NCBI GenBank assembly: GCA_005116835.1
Contig: SWDM01000016.1
Location: 124,001-188,000 of the forward strand
DNA length: 64,000 nucleotides
Direction: 5' to 3'
Source: Nitrospira sp.
GTDB lineage: Bacteria; Nitrospirota; Nitrospiria; Nitrospirales; Nitrospiraceae
A model generated the notes under the pieces. It worked only from the letters and a program-made list of their open reading frames with translations. It searched no databases and was not told the origin of the DNA. This document shows, in pieces, positions 20,645 through 29,839 of the stretch (the first letter of the stretch is position 1; every line of letters starts with the position of its first letter). The translations under genes and the position numbers were made by a program.

Positions 20645-22174
20645 TCAAAACTCCAAACGACGGTCGAGGCTGCGATATTGGATCGCCTCCGCCACATGCG
20701 GCGATTCAATCTTATCAGAGCCCGCGAGATCAGCAATGGTTCTTGCCACACGCACAATGCGCCCATAGGCGCGCGCAGATAACCCAAGCTTGGTCAGTGC
20801 CCGTTCCAGCAACTCCTGAGCCGGCACTTCCAGACCACAATACCGTTTCAAGAGTCGCGGCTTCAACTGCGCATTCGAGTGAATCCCGTCCAGACGATAT
20901 CGGAACCGCTGGCGATCTCGTGCCGCCAGGACGCGTGATCGAATGGTAGAGGAACTTTCCGGCAGAGGAGCGTGATTGCCTAAGTCTCGCACGGAGACTG
21001 GCGGAACCTCGATGTGAATATCAAGTCGGTCCTGAAGTGGCCCGGATAATTTGGCTCGATAGCGGCGAACTTGATTCGGGGTACAGACACATTCACGCGT
21101 GCGATCCCCATAATATCCGCAGGGGCAGGGATTCATCGCAGCGATGAGCATAAATCGAGCAGGGTACCGGAGCGAACCGCTGGCTCTGGTCAAGGTCACA
21201 TGCCCGTCTTCCAATGGTTGACGCAATCCGTCTAAGACGGGACGGCGAAATTCCGGCGATTCGTCTAAGAATAACACGCCATTATGCGCCAAGGACACTT
21301 CTCCAGGGCGAGGAATAGTTCCGCCTCCGATCAATCCTGCATCGGAAATACTATGATGGGGGGCGCGAAAGGGACGGACAGTCAGCAGGGGATGATTGCT
21401 CACTAGTTGCCCTGATACGCTGTGAACGCGTGTTGTCTCAATCGCTTCTTCCGGCTCCATGAGCGGCAAAATGGTCGTGAGGCGTTTAGCCAACATGGTC
21501 TTGCCCGATCCAGGCGGTCCCACCATTAAGAGATTGTGGCCCCCGGCTGCGGCGATCTCCAGGGCACGCTTAGCATGGTCCTGTCCCTTTACATCGGCAT
21601 AGTCATCATCTTCCTTGGGGCGAGTAGAAAAAAGCTGCTCTCGGTCTGTGTGGGCTTGGTCCAGCGAGATGGTGCCGTTGAGAAATCCCACAGCCTGTGG
21701 GAGCGTATGGAGCGGATATGCCGTCACTCCCTGAACCACGGTTGCTTCTTGGCTGTTCTCAGCCGGCAAGAGCAAGCTATGGTTTGGCCTACATGCTATT
21801 CCGATGGACAAAGCGCCAGTAATCGGCTTTATATGACCATCCAAAGAGAGCTCACCGACACAGACGCGGCCCTGTACGTTCTGAGAGGGAATGACTTCTT
21901 CCGCGACAAGAATCCCAATGGCAATGGCCAGGTCAAGGCCAGACCCTTCCTTTTTGATTCCCGCAGGGGCGAGGTTCACTGTGATTTTCTTTGCTGGAAA
22001 ATGAAATCCAGTATTTTTGAGCGCGGAACGGACGCGGTCCCGGCTCTCACGTACAGTGGCATCGGGAAGACCGATAACTGAAAACTGTGGAAGCCCTCCG
22101 GCAATATCGACTTCCACATCGATGAGATGTGCCTCGATACCGACAAGCGCAGCACTCAAAACTTTCCCAATCAT
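20645..22174 (-). CDS. comM: YifB/ComM-family Mg-chelatase-like AAA+ ATPase
   Basis: 509 residues from MIGKVLSAALVG at 22174 (GGAG seven bases upstream), the usual ComM length. N-terminal Lon-protease-like domain (about 1-190), AAA+ domain with Walker A GPPGSGKTM and Walker B GVLFLDESPEF, a Cys cluster (CPCGYYGD) and a C-terminal Mg-chelatase lid. ComM drives branch migration during natural transformation; many non-competent bacteria also keep it. Confidence 0.92.
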   Translation of the reverse strand: MIGKVLSAALVGIEAHLIDVEVDIAGGLPQFSVIGLPDATVRESRDRVRSALKNTGFHFPAKKITVNLAPAGIKKEGSGLDLAIAIGILVAEEVIPSQNVQGRVCVGELSLDGHIKPITGALSIGIACRPNHSLLLPAENSQEATVVQGVTAYPLHTLPQAVGFLNGTISLDQAHTDREQLFSTRPKEDDDYADVKGQDHAKRALEIAAAGGHNLLMVGPPGSGKTMLAKRLTTILPLMEPEEAIETTRVHSVSGQLVSNHPLLTVRPFRAPHHSISDAGLIGGGTIPRPGEVSLAHNGVLFLDESPEFRRPVLDGLRQPLEDGHVTLTRASGSLRYPARFMLIAAMNPCPCGYYGDRTRECVCTPNQVRRYRAKLSGPLQDRLDIHIEVPPVSVRDLGNHAPLPESSSTIRSRVLAARDRQRFRYRLDGIHSNAQLKPRLLKRYCGLEVPAQELLERALTKLGLSARAYGRIVRVARTIADLAGSDKIESPHVAEAIQYRSLDRRLEF

Positions 22175-22335
22175 TGGTGACTCCAAAGCACGAGAAGCTG
22201 ATGGATTATAGAAACAGCATAGAACCGTTGCAATCCAAAGTATTAAGATGAGAGGAAATGGTTCCATTTCCCCACATATAATCCCCCGATCCTACTGCTA
22301 GCACACCCCTCTACCATTCTGTATAATCCCTCCCC

Positions 22336-22953
22336 ATGCCTGTCTCTGCTATCTGCACAGATTCGATCTTCTCCGAACAGACATCGCACAGCAAACTGGT
22401 CAGCCTCATGGCAGTCTATCTTCTCCTCACCGGCTTAACTGTGGGTGCAGCCACTCCAGTTTTGGCCCAGCCATCTGGGGGTAGAACCACTCCACCTGGA
22501 CCTATTGGAGCATCAATGGCTGTGCTTGCGATGCTACAAGATGCCGATGTCCTACCGCCCGAAAACACTCCCGATGCGAATCGCATCATCAAGTCGGTCA
22601 TCCAATTTCAATCGGTGTTTCTGAAGAGCGATGATCCGGAGGTGCAACTATTTATCCGACACACACTTGAGGAACAACTGGGAAGCGATGCAACAGAAGC
22701 TGAAACTCGATTCCGTTCAGCAGGCTGGACATCGGATGTGCTTGAGGCGCTTCGTGATCAATGGATGGCCACGGCACTCGATCAGCGTGTACGCTTAGCC
22801 CCAGGTTTTCACCGGTTCAATGTCAGCCTCGAAGATTTCGATTCCTTGATGGAGCTTGTTGCGAAGGCACGAACAGCCTTGGAGCAGAGGGGACAGAACC
22901 TGCACCAGGTGTTTGCGCAACGACGTCGGGAAATGCCAGGCAGTACACAATAA
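22336..22953 (+). CDS. Exported protein, unknown
   Basis: 205 residues with a signal sequence ending near PVLAQ. The mature part is helical and acidic, with a motif-like stretch FQSVFLKSDDPEVQLF. No family is recognised. A TATAAT-like box lies only about 9 bases before the ATG at 22336, so either the mRNA is nearly leaderless or translation starts at the ATG at 22408. It ends 21 bases before the Lrp-like gene. Confidence 0.55.
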   Translation: MPVSAICTDSIFSEQTSHSKLVSLMAVYLLLTGLTVGAATPVLAQPSGGRTTPPGPIGASMAVLAMLQDADVLPPENTPDANRIIKSVIQFQSVFLKSDDPEVQLFIRHTLEEQLGSDATEAETRFRSAGWTSDVLEALRDQWMATALDQRVRLAPGFHRFNVSLEDFDSLMELVAKARTALEQRGQNLHQVFAQRRREMPGSTQ

Positions 22954-22974
22954 AACCAGCAGCAGGAGGGCAGA

Positions 22975-23211
22975 ATGGCAACGAAAGCCTATATCCTAAT
23001 CAAGGTCAAAGCCGGACGGACAAAAGATGTGCTCCAGGTGCTCAAGCGCTTGCCCGGCGTCGAACAAGCCCACTCCTGCTTTGGGAGGCCGGACATCATC
23101 GTATTCATCAGCGTCGCAGACGAGCGAGCTCTCTCCGATGTCGTGATCACAAAGATCCACCAGGTCGAAGGGGTAGAGGAAACCGATACGCACATTGTTG
23201 CGGATGCCTAG
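22975..23211 (+). CDS. Stand-alone Lrp/AsnC-type ligand-binding domain
   Basis: 78 residues forming a single RAM (AsnC_trans_reg) ferredoxin-like domain (AYILIKVKAGRTKDVLQVLK, GRPDIIVFISVAD), without the DNA-binding part. Such small proteins form oligomeric rings that bind amino acids. AGGAGGG precedes the start. Confidence 0.85.
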   Translation: MATKAYILIKVKAGRTKDVLQVLKRLPGVEQAHSCFGRPDIIVFISVADERALSDVVITKIHQVEGVEETDTHIVADA

Positions 23212-23227
23212 CAGAGCGCACAAGAGC

Positions 23228-23385
23228 GCGCGTCGTTCGTGAAGCGTCGTTCGTCCATAAGAAGCTGGTTTCTAGTTTCAGGTTCCACGTTTCAGGTTCG
23301 ACATCGGAACCTCAACAATTCGTAACGAACAACAAGAAACTAGTAACTCGAAACGCTTCACGATTCACGCTTCACGGGTGTCGCG
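23228..23385. repeat. Long imperfect palindrome (family F)
   Basis: CGTTCGTGAAGCGTCGTTCG and GTTTCTAGTTTCAGGTTCC in the left arm are mirrored by GAACCTCAACAATTCGTAACG and CGAAACGCTTCACGATTCACG on the right. It lies between convergent genes and reaches into the last codons of the oxidoreductase at 23365. Confidence 0.6.
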
Positions 23386-24351
23386 AGCGACGCTGACAAT
23401 GGCCCCGCCAAGCTCCGCCGAACGGTAACAGGCATCGGCGACCTCGACGGCACGACATCCGTCTCGCCCTGTAATAGGCGGAGGGCTGTTCGTTTCGATG
23501 GCATGGACGAAGGCGCGGAGCGTGGAAAGGATTGTCTGTTGAGGCTGGACAGTCCATTCTAGAGGGGCGCCGTCGCTGAAGGTTCCACTCACATGCTGAT
23601 GGAACCAATCAGCGGCAATCTGTCCATGAGTTCCCACCCACTCAGTTCTCGCCACCCTTCCCGTTACGACACGTGCGATGTCAAGGACGAATCTCATGCC
23701 GCTCGTGGTCTGCAGTTGCACAATCGCCATCGTGTCCGGTCCCACACCTGGGAGCTGGTCCAATTCGCAGCGCACACTCACCACTTCTTCACCGGTGAGA
23801 AAGGACACCGCATCCAAGAGATGAATGCCAAACTCCAAAATGACCCCACGCTGACCCGGTTGCGGCGATCGAAACGAAGTGTCGGCCTTCGCTTCAATCC
23901 GGCTGGTGAATGTGGCATAGCGGCATTGGCCGATCTTCGGCCAGTGCTCTTTCAAGAGAAGAATCGATGAGTCAAAACGCAGAGTCTGTGCAGTCATCAA
24001 GAGCAGGCCGGTCTCTTCCGCTGCCGCTACCATCATTCGCGCTTCGCGTCCCGTAGACGCCAACGGCTTTTCAATGAGAATCGGTTTCCCTGCCCTCACA
24101 GATTCAAGACAGATTTCAGGATGAAGCGAGGGAAGGGTAACCACTACGACGGCCTCTACCGACGGATCGGCAATCAAGGCGCGATAGTCCTCATAGATAG
24201 GAACCTCTGTCGGCAAGGACGAAGGCCGCCCCTCCCCGATCCGTTTCCGGCAGAGCGCGGCAAGGCTTACCCCTGGCAGATCATGCAGGAGATGGTGGAT
24301 ATACCGGCTACCATGCCTACCGGCGCCGATGAGACCGATTCTAAGCGACAT
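23365..24351 (-). CDS. Gfo/Idh/MocA-family oxidoreductase
   Basis: 328 residues with an N-terminal Rossmann domain (GLIGAGRHGSRYIHH) and the EKPLA motif whose Lys is part of the active site, then the alpha/beta C-terminal domain (GVILEFGIHLLDAVSFL with a conserved His). These enzymes oxidise or reduce sugars and cyclitols with NAD(P). The substrate cannot be told. The last codons lie inside a palindromic repeat, so the C-terminus may have been remodelled. From 24352 to 24594 no gene is seen. Confidence 0.82.
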   Translation of the reverse strand: MSLRIGLIGAGRHGSRYIHHLLHDLPGVSLAALCRKRIGEGRPSSLPTEVPIYEDYRALIADPSVEAVVVVTLPSLHPEICLESVRAGKPILIEKPLASTGREARMMVAAAEETGLLLMTAQTLRFDSSILLLKEHWPKIGQCRYATFTSRIEAKADTSFRSPQPGQRGVILEFGIHLLDAVSFLTGEEVVSVRCELDQLPGVGPDTMAIVQLQTTSGMRFVLDIARVVTGRVARTEWVGTHGQIAADWFHQHVSGTFSDGAPLEWTVQPQQTILSTLRAFVHAIETNSPPPITGRDGCRAVEVADACYRSAELGGAIVSVARDTREA

Positions 24352-24594
24352 AGTCGTCCATTCATCAAAAGAGAGTTAAAACAGTACGTCCCACCGACTA
24401 CAAGATCAACTGAAACTCGACCATCGCTCGCATGATTCATGTCGGCAGGTCGGTCTCCCACCCCTTCGTCTCGCTTGACTCAGGCATCGCATTGACAGCC
24501 CGCCGGCCCTATCCCTATAGTACGCTCAGGTTGTAACAGCTTAGCCCAAAGAGAGTACTTCCCTCAAAGCCTTGCCGAAAAAGAGATTGCCGCA

Positions 24595-25392
24595 ATGATA
24601 TCGACCACCGCTCCCTTTACCCTGGATCAAATTGGCACCGGCACCGCTCGCTTCCCAAGCGGCGTCGCCATACCCACGCTGACGGATGCTGCTGCCGACC
24701 CCTATATTCAGACACGCATATCGAAACACGTTCAAGTGGACTGTATTCAGTTTTGGCCCCAGGATAAAGGGCTCTACCCAGGGCTCGTCCTTTTGCACGA
24801 AGCCTGGGGGCTGACCGCCCAGATCAAAGATCTCGGCGCCAGGCTCGCGTGCGAAGGCTATGGCGTCATCATTCCGAATCTGTACGCCCGACTGGGTGGC
24901 ATGGTGACGGCCAACGCAGAGGTCGCAACTGCGCTCATGGACAAGTTAAACGAATCGCTCGTCCTCCAAGATATTAATTCCTGCTGCGAATTTCTGAATA
25001 CCCGCGATCACATAAAGCGAAACATTCACGGTGTGATCGGGTATGGCATGGGCGGATCCTATGCACTCAAGTTTGCTTGCCAACGGAAACGGCTTCGCGC
25101 GGCGGTCGTTTATTACGGACGAGTCGTGCAGCCTGAAACAATGATTAAAGACCTGTTCAGCCCGGTGCTCTATCACCAAGCCGGCCAGGACCAATGGGCG
25201 CCGAATCAGGATGTGGACCGGTTACGAGCTGCTACGGCTGAGTATAGCAAGCGTGTTGAAATCAGAACCTACCCCGATGCTCCCCATGCCTTCTGTAACG
25301 AACAACGTGTAGAGAGCTATCGTGCCGACGCGACGGCAGAGGCCTGGGAATCAACCGCTGCGTTTCTGAAGTCCTGCTTCCACGGTACCTAA
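24595..25392 (+). CDS. Dienelactone-hydrolase-family protein lacking the usual nucleophile
   Basis: 265 residues, alpha/beta-hydrolase fold of the DLH type: GLVLLHEAWGLTAQIKDLGARLA, then IGYGMGGSYALKFA, GQDQWAPN and PDAPHAF. In DLH the nucleophile elbow reads IGYC(F/M)GG with a catalytic Cys; here that codon is GGC for Gly. The Asp and His of the triad remain. It may be a non-hydrolytic binding protein or use another mechanism. Otherwise the family assignment is firm. Confidence 0.82.
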   Translation: MISTTAPFTLDQIGTGTARFPSGVAIPTLTDAAADPYIQTRISKHVQVDCIQFWPQDKGLYPGLVLLHEAWGLTAQIKDLGARLACEGYGVIIPNLYARLGGMVTANAEVATALMDKLNESLVLQDINSCCEFLNTRDHIKRNIHGVIGYGMGGSYALKFACQRKRLRAAVVYYGRVVQPETMIKDLFSPVLYHQAGQDQWAPNQDVDRLRAATAEYSKRVEIRTYPDAPHAFCNEQRVESYRADATAEAWESTAAFLKSCFHGT

Positions 25393-25462
25393 CTCCTCTT
25401 GAGCCCATGGTGTCAGAATACCTCACTTGATGGTATAGGCCTAAGCCCGGTAGAGCACTGAC

Positions 25463-26440
25463 ATGTATTATGTCCTCTTGATCAGACGAGCCCCATTACG
25501 AGTCCTCCTTGCCCTTGCAATGATGATCGCCTCTTTATTGGGATTGGGAGCCAGGCTCAATGCCGAGGCAGGTCAATCCCTTCCGAGCTCAAGCCCGAAC
25601 TTTCCATCCATCATACAGACCCATTCTGAGCAGCTGGCCAAGGTTGAGTCCGATAAGGAAGCCAGCAATCTATTTGTATCTGCTATCGGTCCCCTGCTGC
25701 AGCTAGGCGATGCAACTCGGACATTGGGCGGCAACCCCTTGCCACCCAAGCTCGCGAATGAGCTCCTGGTGGCGGATCTGACGGAGGCCGTTCACCGGCT
25801 GATTGGTGGGCTAGCCGCCGGGTGCCTTGCCTCCACGATTAGGCAGGCTATAAAGGATCAGCAGTTTTCGATAGTGGCCGAGCTGCTTCTTGGGTCTTCT
25901 CCGCACAGGGCGTGGCTCAATCACCAAAGCACAGCCTCTTGGTATGATTCACTGAAGCGACTCGCTGACCTAGCAGCCTCTCCTGAATGGGCCAAAGGGG
26001 AACAGGAAGAAGCTGCAACGGCCCTACTGTTAACAGCCCTGGAGAAATCCTCTCGCCTGGAAGTGGATGCCTTGCAAGCTATCTACCAGGAATGGGACAG
26101 GATACGGAATTGGAAGGATCGTGTGCGTGGGCTACGTGGACAGGCTCGTCTATGCGGAACCTGGCAATGGATTGTTCATAACCATCAGCAAAACCATCGA
26201 GAACAGAAATTGATCTTGGTTTTTCAACCGGCAGGAAATACTCAAGCCTCTCCGCCGGGACTCGCGGAAACGATCGTACTGGGCGAGAACGTCTATTTAC
26301 GGTGGGAATTCGAGGGCCGAGTCCAGGAAGATAGCCTACAATTCAACAAAGAAGGCCAGCGCCTTGAAGGAACCTTCGTAAACTCTCAAGGAGGCTGGGG
26401 ATCTGTGAGCGGAAAGAGAACGGCCGGTTGCGCGCCCTAA
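25463..26440 (+). CDS. Exported protein, unknown
   Basis: 325 residues with a signal peptide (RVLLALAMMIASLLGLGARLNAEA). The first 220 residues of the mature part are helical, the last 90 beta-rich (LILVFQPAGNTQ, VYLRWEFEGRVQEDSLQFN), reminiscent of a small lipocalin-like or META-like barrel. No family is recognised. Weak ribosome site. Confidence 0.5.
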   Translation: MYYVLLIRRAPLRVLLALAMMIASLLGLGARLNAEAGQSLPSSSPNFPSIIQTHSEQLAKVESDKEASNLFVSAIGPLLQLGDATRTLGGNPLPPKLANELLVADLTEAVHRLIGGLAAGCLASTIRQAIKDQQFSIVAELLLGSSPHRAWLNHQSTASWYDSLKRLADLAASPEWAKGEQEEAATALLLTALEKSSRLEVDALQAIYQEWDRIRNWKDRVRGLRGQARLCGTWQWIVHNHQQNHREQKLILVFQPAGNTQASPPGLAETIVLGENVYLRWEFEGRVQEDSLQFNKEGQRLEGTFVNSQGGWGSVSGKRTAGCAP

Positions 26441-26468
26441 CCCGCGAGATTGGCGCGACGAGCAAAGA

Positions 26469-26602
26469 AGCTCTGGGTTCTGAGTTGTGAGTTAGAGGCG
26501 GATAAGAAATGGTGAGACGGGAGAGGGTTCGAGGTCCGAAGTTTTGGAACTCCAGACCTCCGATTACGTCACTCAGAACACAGCACTCAGCACTCAGCAC
26601 TT
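26469..26602. repeat. Family B intergenic palindrome (copy 1)
   Basis: CTGGGTTCTGAGTTGTGAGTT on the left is answered by ACTCAGAACACAGCACTCAGCACT on the right, with a diverged middle. It lies between the convergent 26440 and 26587 gene ends and slightly overlaps the latter. Confidence 0.65.
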
Positions 26603-26991
26603 CTCCTCTCGGCCCGCCAGACCCCCCAAGCCAAGAGTAGCCACCCAATCATAAAAGCCAGCCCGCCGAGCGGGGTCACCGCCCCCATCCAGCGGATACC
26701 AGCAAGAGACACCACGTACAGACTTCCGGAAAAGAGAAGAATTCCGAGAAGGAAAAACCATCCAGATTTTTCAAGGCCCTGCTCAGGGTAGCGATCGATC
26801 GCCCACGACACAATGCAGAGTCCAAAAGCATGATACATCACATACCTTGTTGCCGTCTCGAACACCTGGAGCATAGGGGCATCCAGAATTTCCTTGAGTG
26901 CATGGGCGCCAAAGGCGCCGGCTGCGACCCCCGACCCAGCCAAAATTGCTCCTATCATCAGGAATCGTTGAGAAGCTGACCGAGCGCTCAT
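26587..26991 (-). CDS. DUF423-family membrane protein
   Basis: 134 residues with four membrane helices and the family pattern GAFGAHALK near residue 26, plus WMGAVTPLGGLAFMIGW near the end. DUF423 (YgdD-type) proteins are widespread and of unknown function. The Arg-rich C-terminal end lies in a repeat arm. The 357 bases up to the PilZ gene show no gene or clear RNA. Confidence 0.82.
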   Translation of the reverse strand: MSARSASQRFLMIGAILAGSGVAAGAFGAHALKEILDAPMLQVFETATRYVMYHAFGLCIVSWAIDRYPEQGLEKSGWFFLLGILLFSGSLYVVSLAGIRWMGAVTPLGGLAFMIGWLLLAWGVWRAERRSAEC

Positions 26992-27348
26992 AGATATCCT
27001 CCTAGTTCGTATTCTGTCCTGTGTATCTCATTCGTCCCGGTACAGTAGCTGGCTTTATTCACCCACTCAGTCTCGTCAACCCAAGAAGAGCACATCACCG
27101 GTGACATCTGGCTCGGATTCTAGCAGAGAGCACTACGTCTCGATATGCCTCTTGAATACCCCACTATTTACGCCTGTCACCAAAATACCTTGTAGTCATA
27201 GATGTTTACGACGCAAGTGAGCATGTCGGGGGAAATAGGCTGCGGCTAGTAAATCCAACCGGTTATCCCCAACCTACCATTTTGGGGAAGCCACACCCCC
27301 ACCTCTTGAGGAATAGTCAACACCCTGTTCCCACAGTATCCTCCACAC

Positions 27349-27738
27349 ATGATGACAATGACTCAAAGCAAACACCAGTACCAAAACGGGTGGGATAGTC
27401 CGAAGTTTTTGATTGACTGCGTACTGGCAAACGTAAACAAGCACCTGGAAGCCGATGGGTGCGTCCTCGAACGGTTGGAGGTTGGCTCTAAACTGACTAC
27501 CCCTGACAGCCTGAGAATAGGGGACTTTCTGAAGGTCCAACTATGGTTGGAGGGCGAGGATACATTTCTGGACATCCGACTGGCGGAAGTCAGAAAGATT
27601 CAAGAGCATTGGGTCGCGGTGGAAGTGATTCAGCTAAGCACCGAAGACCGGATGAGGCTTAAACAATACATCACTGCACCAGGAGCTATACCCAACCAGG
27701 ATGCCGCTCGTATGAACCATCTTTTCATTCGTGCCTAG
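27349..27738 (+). CDS. PilZ-like small protein
   Basis: 129 residues whose middle (LRIGDFLKVQLWLEGEDTFLDIRLAEVRKIQEHWVAVEV) has the strand pattern of a PilZ barrel. The c-di-GMP-binding RxxxR and (D/N)xSxxG motifs are not evident, so if PilZ, it is a degenerate one. The start at 27349 has no strong ribosome site. Confidence 0.45.
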   Translation: MMTMTQSKHQYQNGWDSPKFLIDCVLANVNKHLEADGCVLERLEVGSKLTTPDSLRIGDFLKVQLWLEGEDTFLDIRLAEVRKIQEHWVAVEVIQLSTEDRMRLKQYITAPGAIPNQDAARMNHLFIRA

Positions 27739-27749
27739 CTCAGTAAACG

Positions 27750-27947
27750 GTAGGCTGAAGGGATTCAGGCTGAAGGCTTTTAGCTAGGTGCTGATCAAGC
27801 CCGCCAGCTGGCCTTGCTCCTTTGGTCTATTCGGTCTGTCTTGTCTATCTGCTTGAACGAAACAACCAGATGAATCAAATCAACTAAACAAACCAGATAT
27901 ACCAGCCTCAGGCCTTCGGCCTGAATCCCTTCAGCCTGAACCCCTGA
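27750..27947. repeat. Nested palindrome: family C arms around family A
   Basis: Outer arms GGCTGAAGGGATTCAGGCTG (about 27751) and CAGGCCTTCGGCCTGAATCC (about 27907) flank an inner family A palindrome (27821-27905). The composite fills the gap between convergent genes. Confidence 0.65.
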
Positions 27948-27950
27948 GTA

Positions 27951-28568
27951 TTACGCTCTCTTGCCTTTTGGCTTCCATTCCCGCGCTTGTCGTTGCGCCT
28001 CAGCAATCTGATCAGGGTCCATCCGTTTGGCGATCGCATCCCGTAACCTAACCCCAGCCTCTCCCCCCTTCGCTGCACCGAGGCTATACCACATATAGGC
28101 TCGAACGAAGTCCTGCTGTACCCCATCCCCCCGTTCATACATAAGGCCGAGCTTTCTTTGCGCTAAATCGTTTCCCTGATTCGCGGACAAACGAAACCAG
28201 TAGATAGCCATCTTGTAATCTTGCGGACCGCCCCGCGCATAGACAAGCATAGCTCCGAGGTTAACCTGGGCCTCCGCATGCCCTTGGGTAGCAGCTTTCT
28301 CGTACCACTTCCGAGCTTGGACATCGTCCTTTGGCACTCCCAGTCCATTGTCATAAAGCAGGCCCAGCTTAAATTGTGCAGAGGCAAGCCCCTGTTCGGC
28401 CAGCGGCCGCAACTCACGCATGGCGGCTGCATAGTCACCACGCTCCATGGCACCATCATGGCTCTCCTTGACAGTTTTATCTTCGGCTTGTACGGAAGTG
28501 GCAACTGAGGTAAGAGTCAGCACAACGGCAATAAGGAGCTGCAACGATAAGAGCCAAAGACCATTCAC
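27951..28568 (-). CDS. Secreted Sel1-repeat protein (copy 2)
   Basis: 205 residues from a GTG at 28568 (GGAG eight bases upstream), with a signal peptide ending near SVQAED and about four Sel1 repeats (GLLYDNGLGVPKDDVQARKW, GLMYERGDGVQQDFVRAYMW). It is a paralogue of 10755-11354, sharing the repeat order and the end motif REWKPK. Confidence 0.85.
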   Translation of the reverse strand: MNGLWLLSLQLLIAVVLTLTSVATSVQAEDKTVKESHDGAMERGDYAAAMRELRPLAEQGLASAQFKLGLLYDNGLGVPKDDVQARKWYEKAATQGHAEAQVNLGAMLVYARGGPQDYKMAIYWFRLSANQGNDLAQRKLGLMYERGDGVQQDFVRAYMWYSLGAAKGGEAGVRLRDAIAKRMDPDQIAEAQRQAREWKPKGKRA

Positions 28569-28653
28569 TAGATCATCTCCACTGGTTCTCGCCCTCTTTA
28601 ATCATAATAGTTCGTCCTCCCTCAATAATCTTTCCCCGTAGTTGGCTACGAGA

Positions 28654-28744
28654 TGGTGCCGGAGGCCGGGATTGAACCGGCATGGGCCTATTAAGCCCGA
28701 GGGATTTTAAGTCCCTTGCGTCTGCCAATTTCGCCACTCCGGCA
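28654..28744 (-). tRNA. tRNA-Leu (TAA)
   Basis: On the minus strand the acceptor TGCCGGA pairs with TCCGGCA and CCA is encoded. The anticodon stem AGGGA/TCCCT encloses loop CTTAAAA with anticodon TAA, and a long variable arm is present, as in leucine tRNAs. From 28745 to 29146 no gene is supported. Confidence 0.97.
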
Positions 28745-29146
28745 GCGGGACAGGATTTTATCATAGCGCCAGAGACTTGAGGATTTTTTCTAGCCTCTTT
28801 ATGGACCACCAGTATTCTCAGCGACAACGGCCTTGCAATCATCCTCTTCAGTCCAATCACGCGTTCCCTACCCAACCCGCTATATCCATGATGGTTCTTC
28901 ATGAAATGGCATAAGGTCCTGGCGAGGAGCTAATGGCAAGCGACGGGAGACACACTATCCTTGGAATGACCTCGAACCTACAGCACAACACTTTTACTGG
29001 ACGAAGGGAGCAGAAGCGCTCATGAATGAAGCTGGCTAAGACCCTACTTTGGAGGTACTCCCTTCGGGTCTATCGGCTCGTTACGGCAAGAGTTATGGTT
29101 GACACATCAGACACAGGCTTCAAAACTGATATCAACGGAGGCGATC

Positions 29147-29392
29147 ATGACCACTCAATGCTGCTCTAGGCTTAGGGGAAAATACAACGACCAAGACCGT
29201 AGAGGTTCATATGGCCACATGAGGAAAATTTGTTGGCGAGGTGTTCATTCCAGTCAAGTCCATGGCCCCAGGAACGAGGAGAATGGTTCGGTCCATCAGG
29301 AAAAGATGTTGATTCCCTCCGATGGTAAGCCAGACTATGAGTGTCTTGAAGTCCCTCTTGGGATGGAGTCCTTTGTGAGGCAAGGTACTTGA
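29147..29392 (+). CDS. Degenerate zinc-ribbon paralogue (copy 2)
   Basis: 81 residues behind the same GGAGGCGATC-ATGACC start context as the gene at 11653. Alignable parts are GSYGHM against GTYGQM and KPDYECLEVPL against EPDYQDDEVPL. The CxxC pairs of copy 1 are lost, so zinc binding is doubtful. It could be a decaying pseudogene. Confidence 0.45.
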   Translation: MTTQCCSRLRGKYNDQDRRGSYGHMRKICWRGVHSSQVHGPRNEENGSVHQEKMLIPSDGKPDYECLEVPLGMESFVRQGT

Positions 29393-29476
29393 TGTATCTT
29401 ATCGCGCGGCTCTCTTTATGCTTACGAGTTGTATCGGGCCAACAAAGTGAACTCCCCTTTAGACCGAAAGGAAATC

Positions 29477-29839
29477 ATGGCTTCCATCTTGATCATAGAC
29501 GATGAAAGTACTACTCGTGTATTCCTCCGTTCTGTCCTTGAAACAGAAGGATACGAAATCACAGAGGCTGCCAACGGACGTATAGGGCTTGAATTGTACC
29601 GCCAAAAGCCAACGGATTTAGTCATCACCGACATTATCATGCCAGAACTGAACGGGCTGGACATGCTCCTAGAACTGACTCGTGAATTTCTCCATGCCAA
29701 GGTGATCGCGATCTCCGGTGCAGAAGAAAAAAATAGTGTATTGGATGTTGCAAAACTGCTTGGAGCGCGTCAAACATTCAAGAAACCATTTAATTTGCCT
29801 CACTTACTGGCAGCAGTTCAATACGAGTTAGCGCATTAG
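29477..29839 (+). CDS. Single-domain response regulator (CheY-like)
   Basis: 120 residues from the ATG at 29477 behind AAGGAAATC. Receiver signature complete: acidic pair IDDE near 8-9, phospho-acceptor Asp in ITDIIMPELNG near 53, Ser/Thr in ISG near 81 and Lys in FKKPF near 103. No output domain, so it signals by protein contact or phosphotransfer. No kinase is adjacent. Confidence 0.88.
   Translation: MASILIIDDESTTRVFLRSVLETEGYEITEAANGRIGLELYRQKPTDLVITDIIMPELNGLDMLLELTREFLHAKVIAISGAEEKNSVLDVAKLLGARQTFKKPFNLPHLLAAVQYELAH

Noticed and set aside
28573-28902. 109-residue reading frame on the minus strand
   Set aside because: It runs straight through tRNA-Leu, so it is a chance frame.
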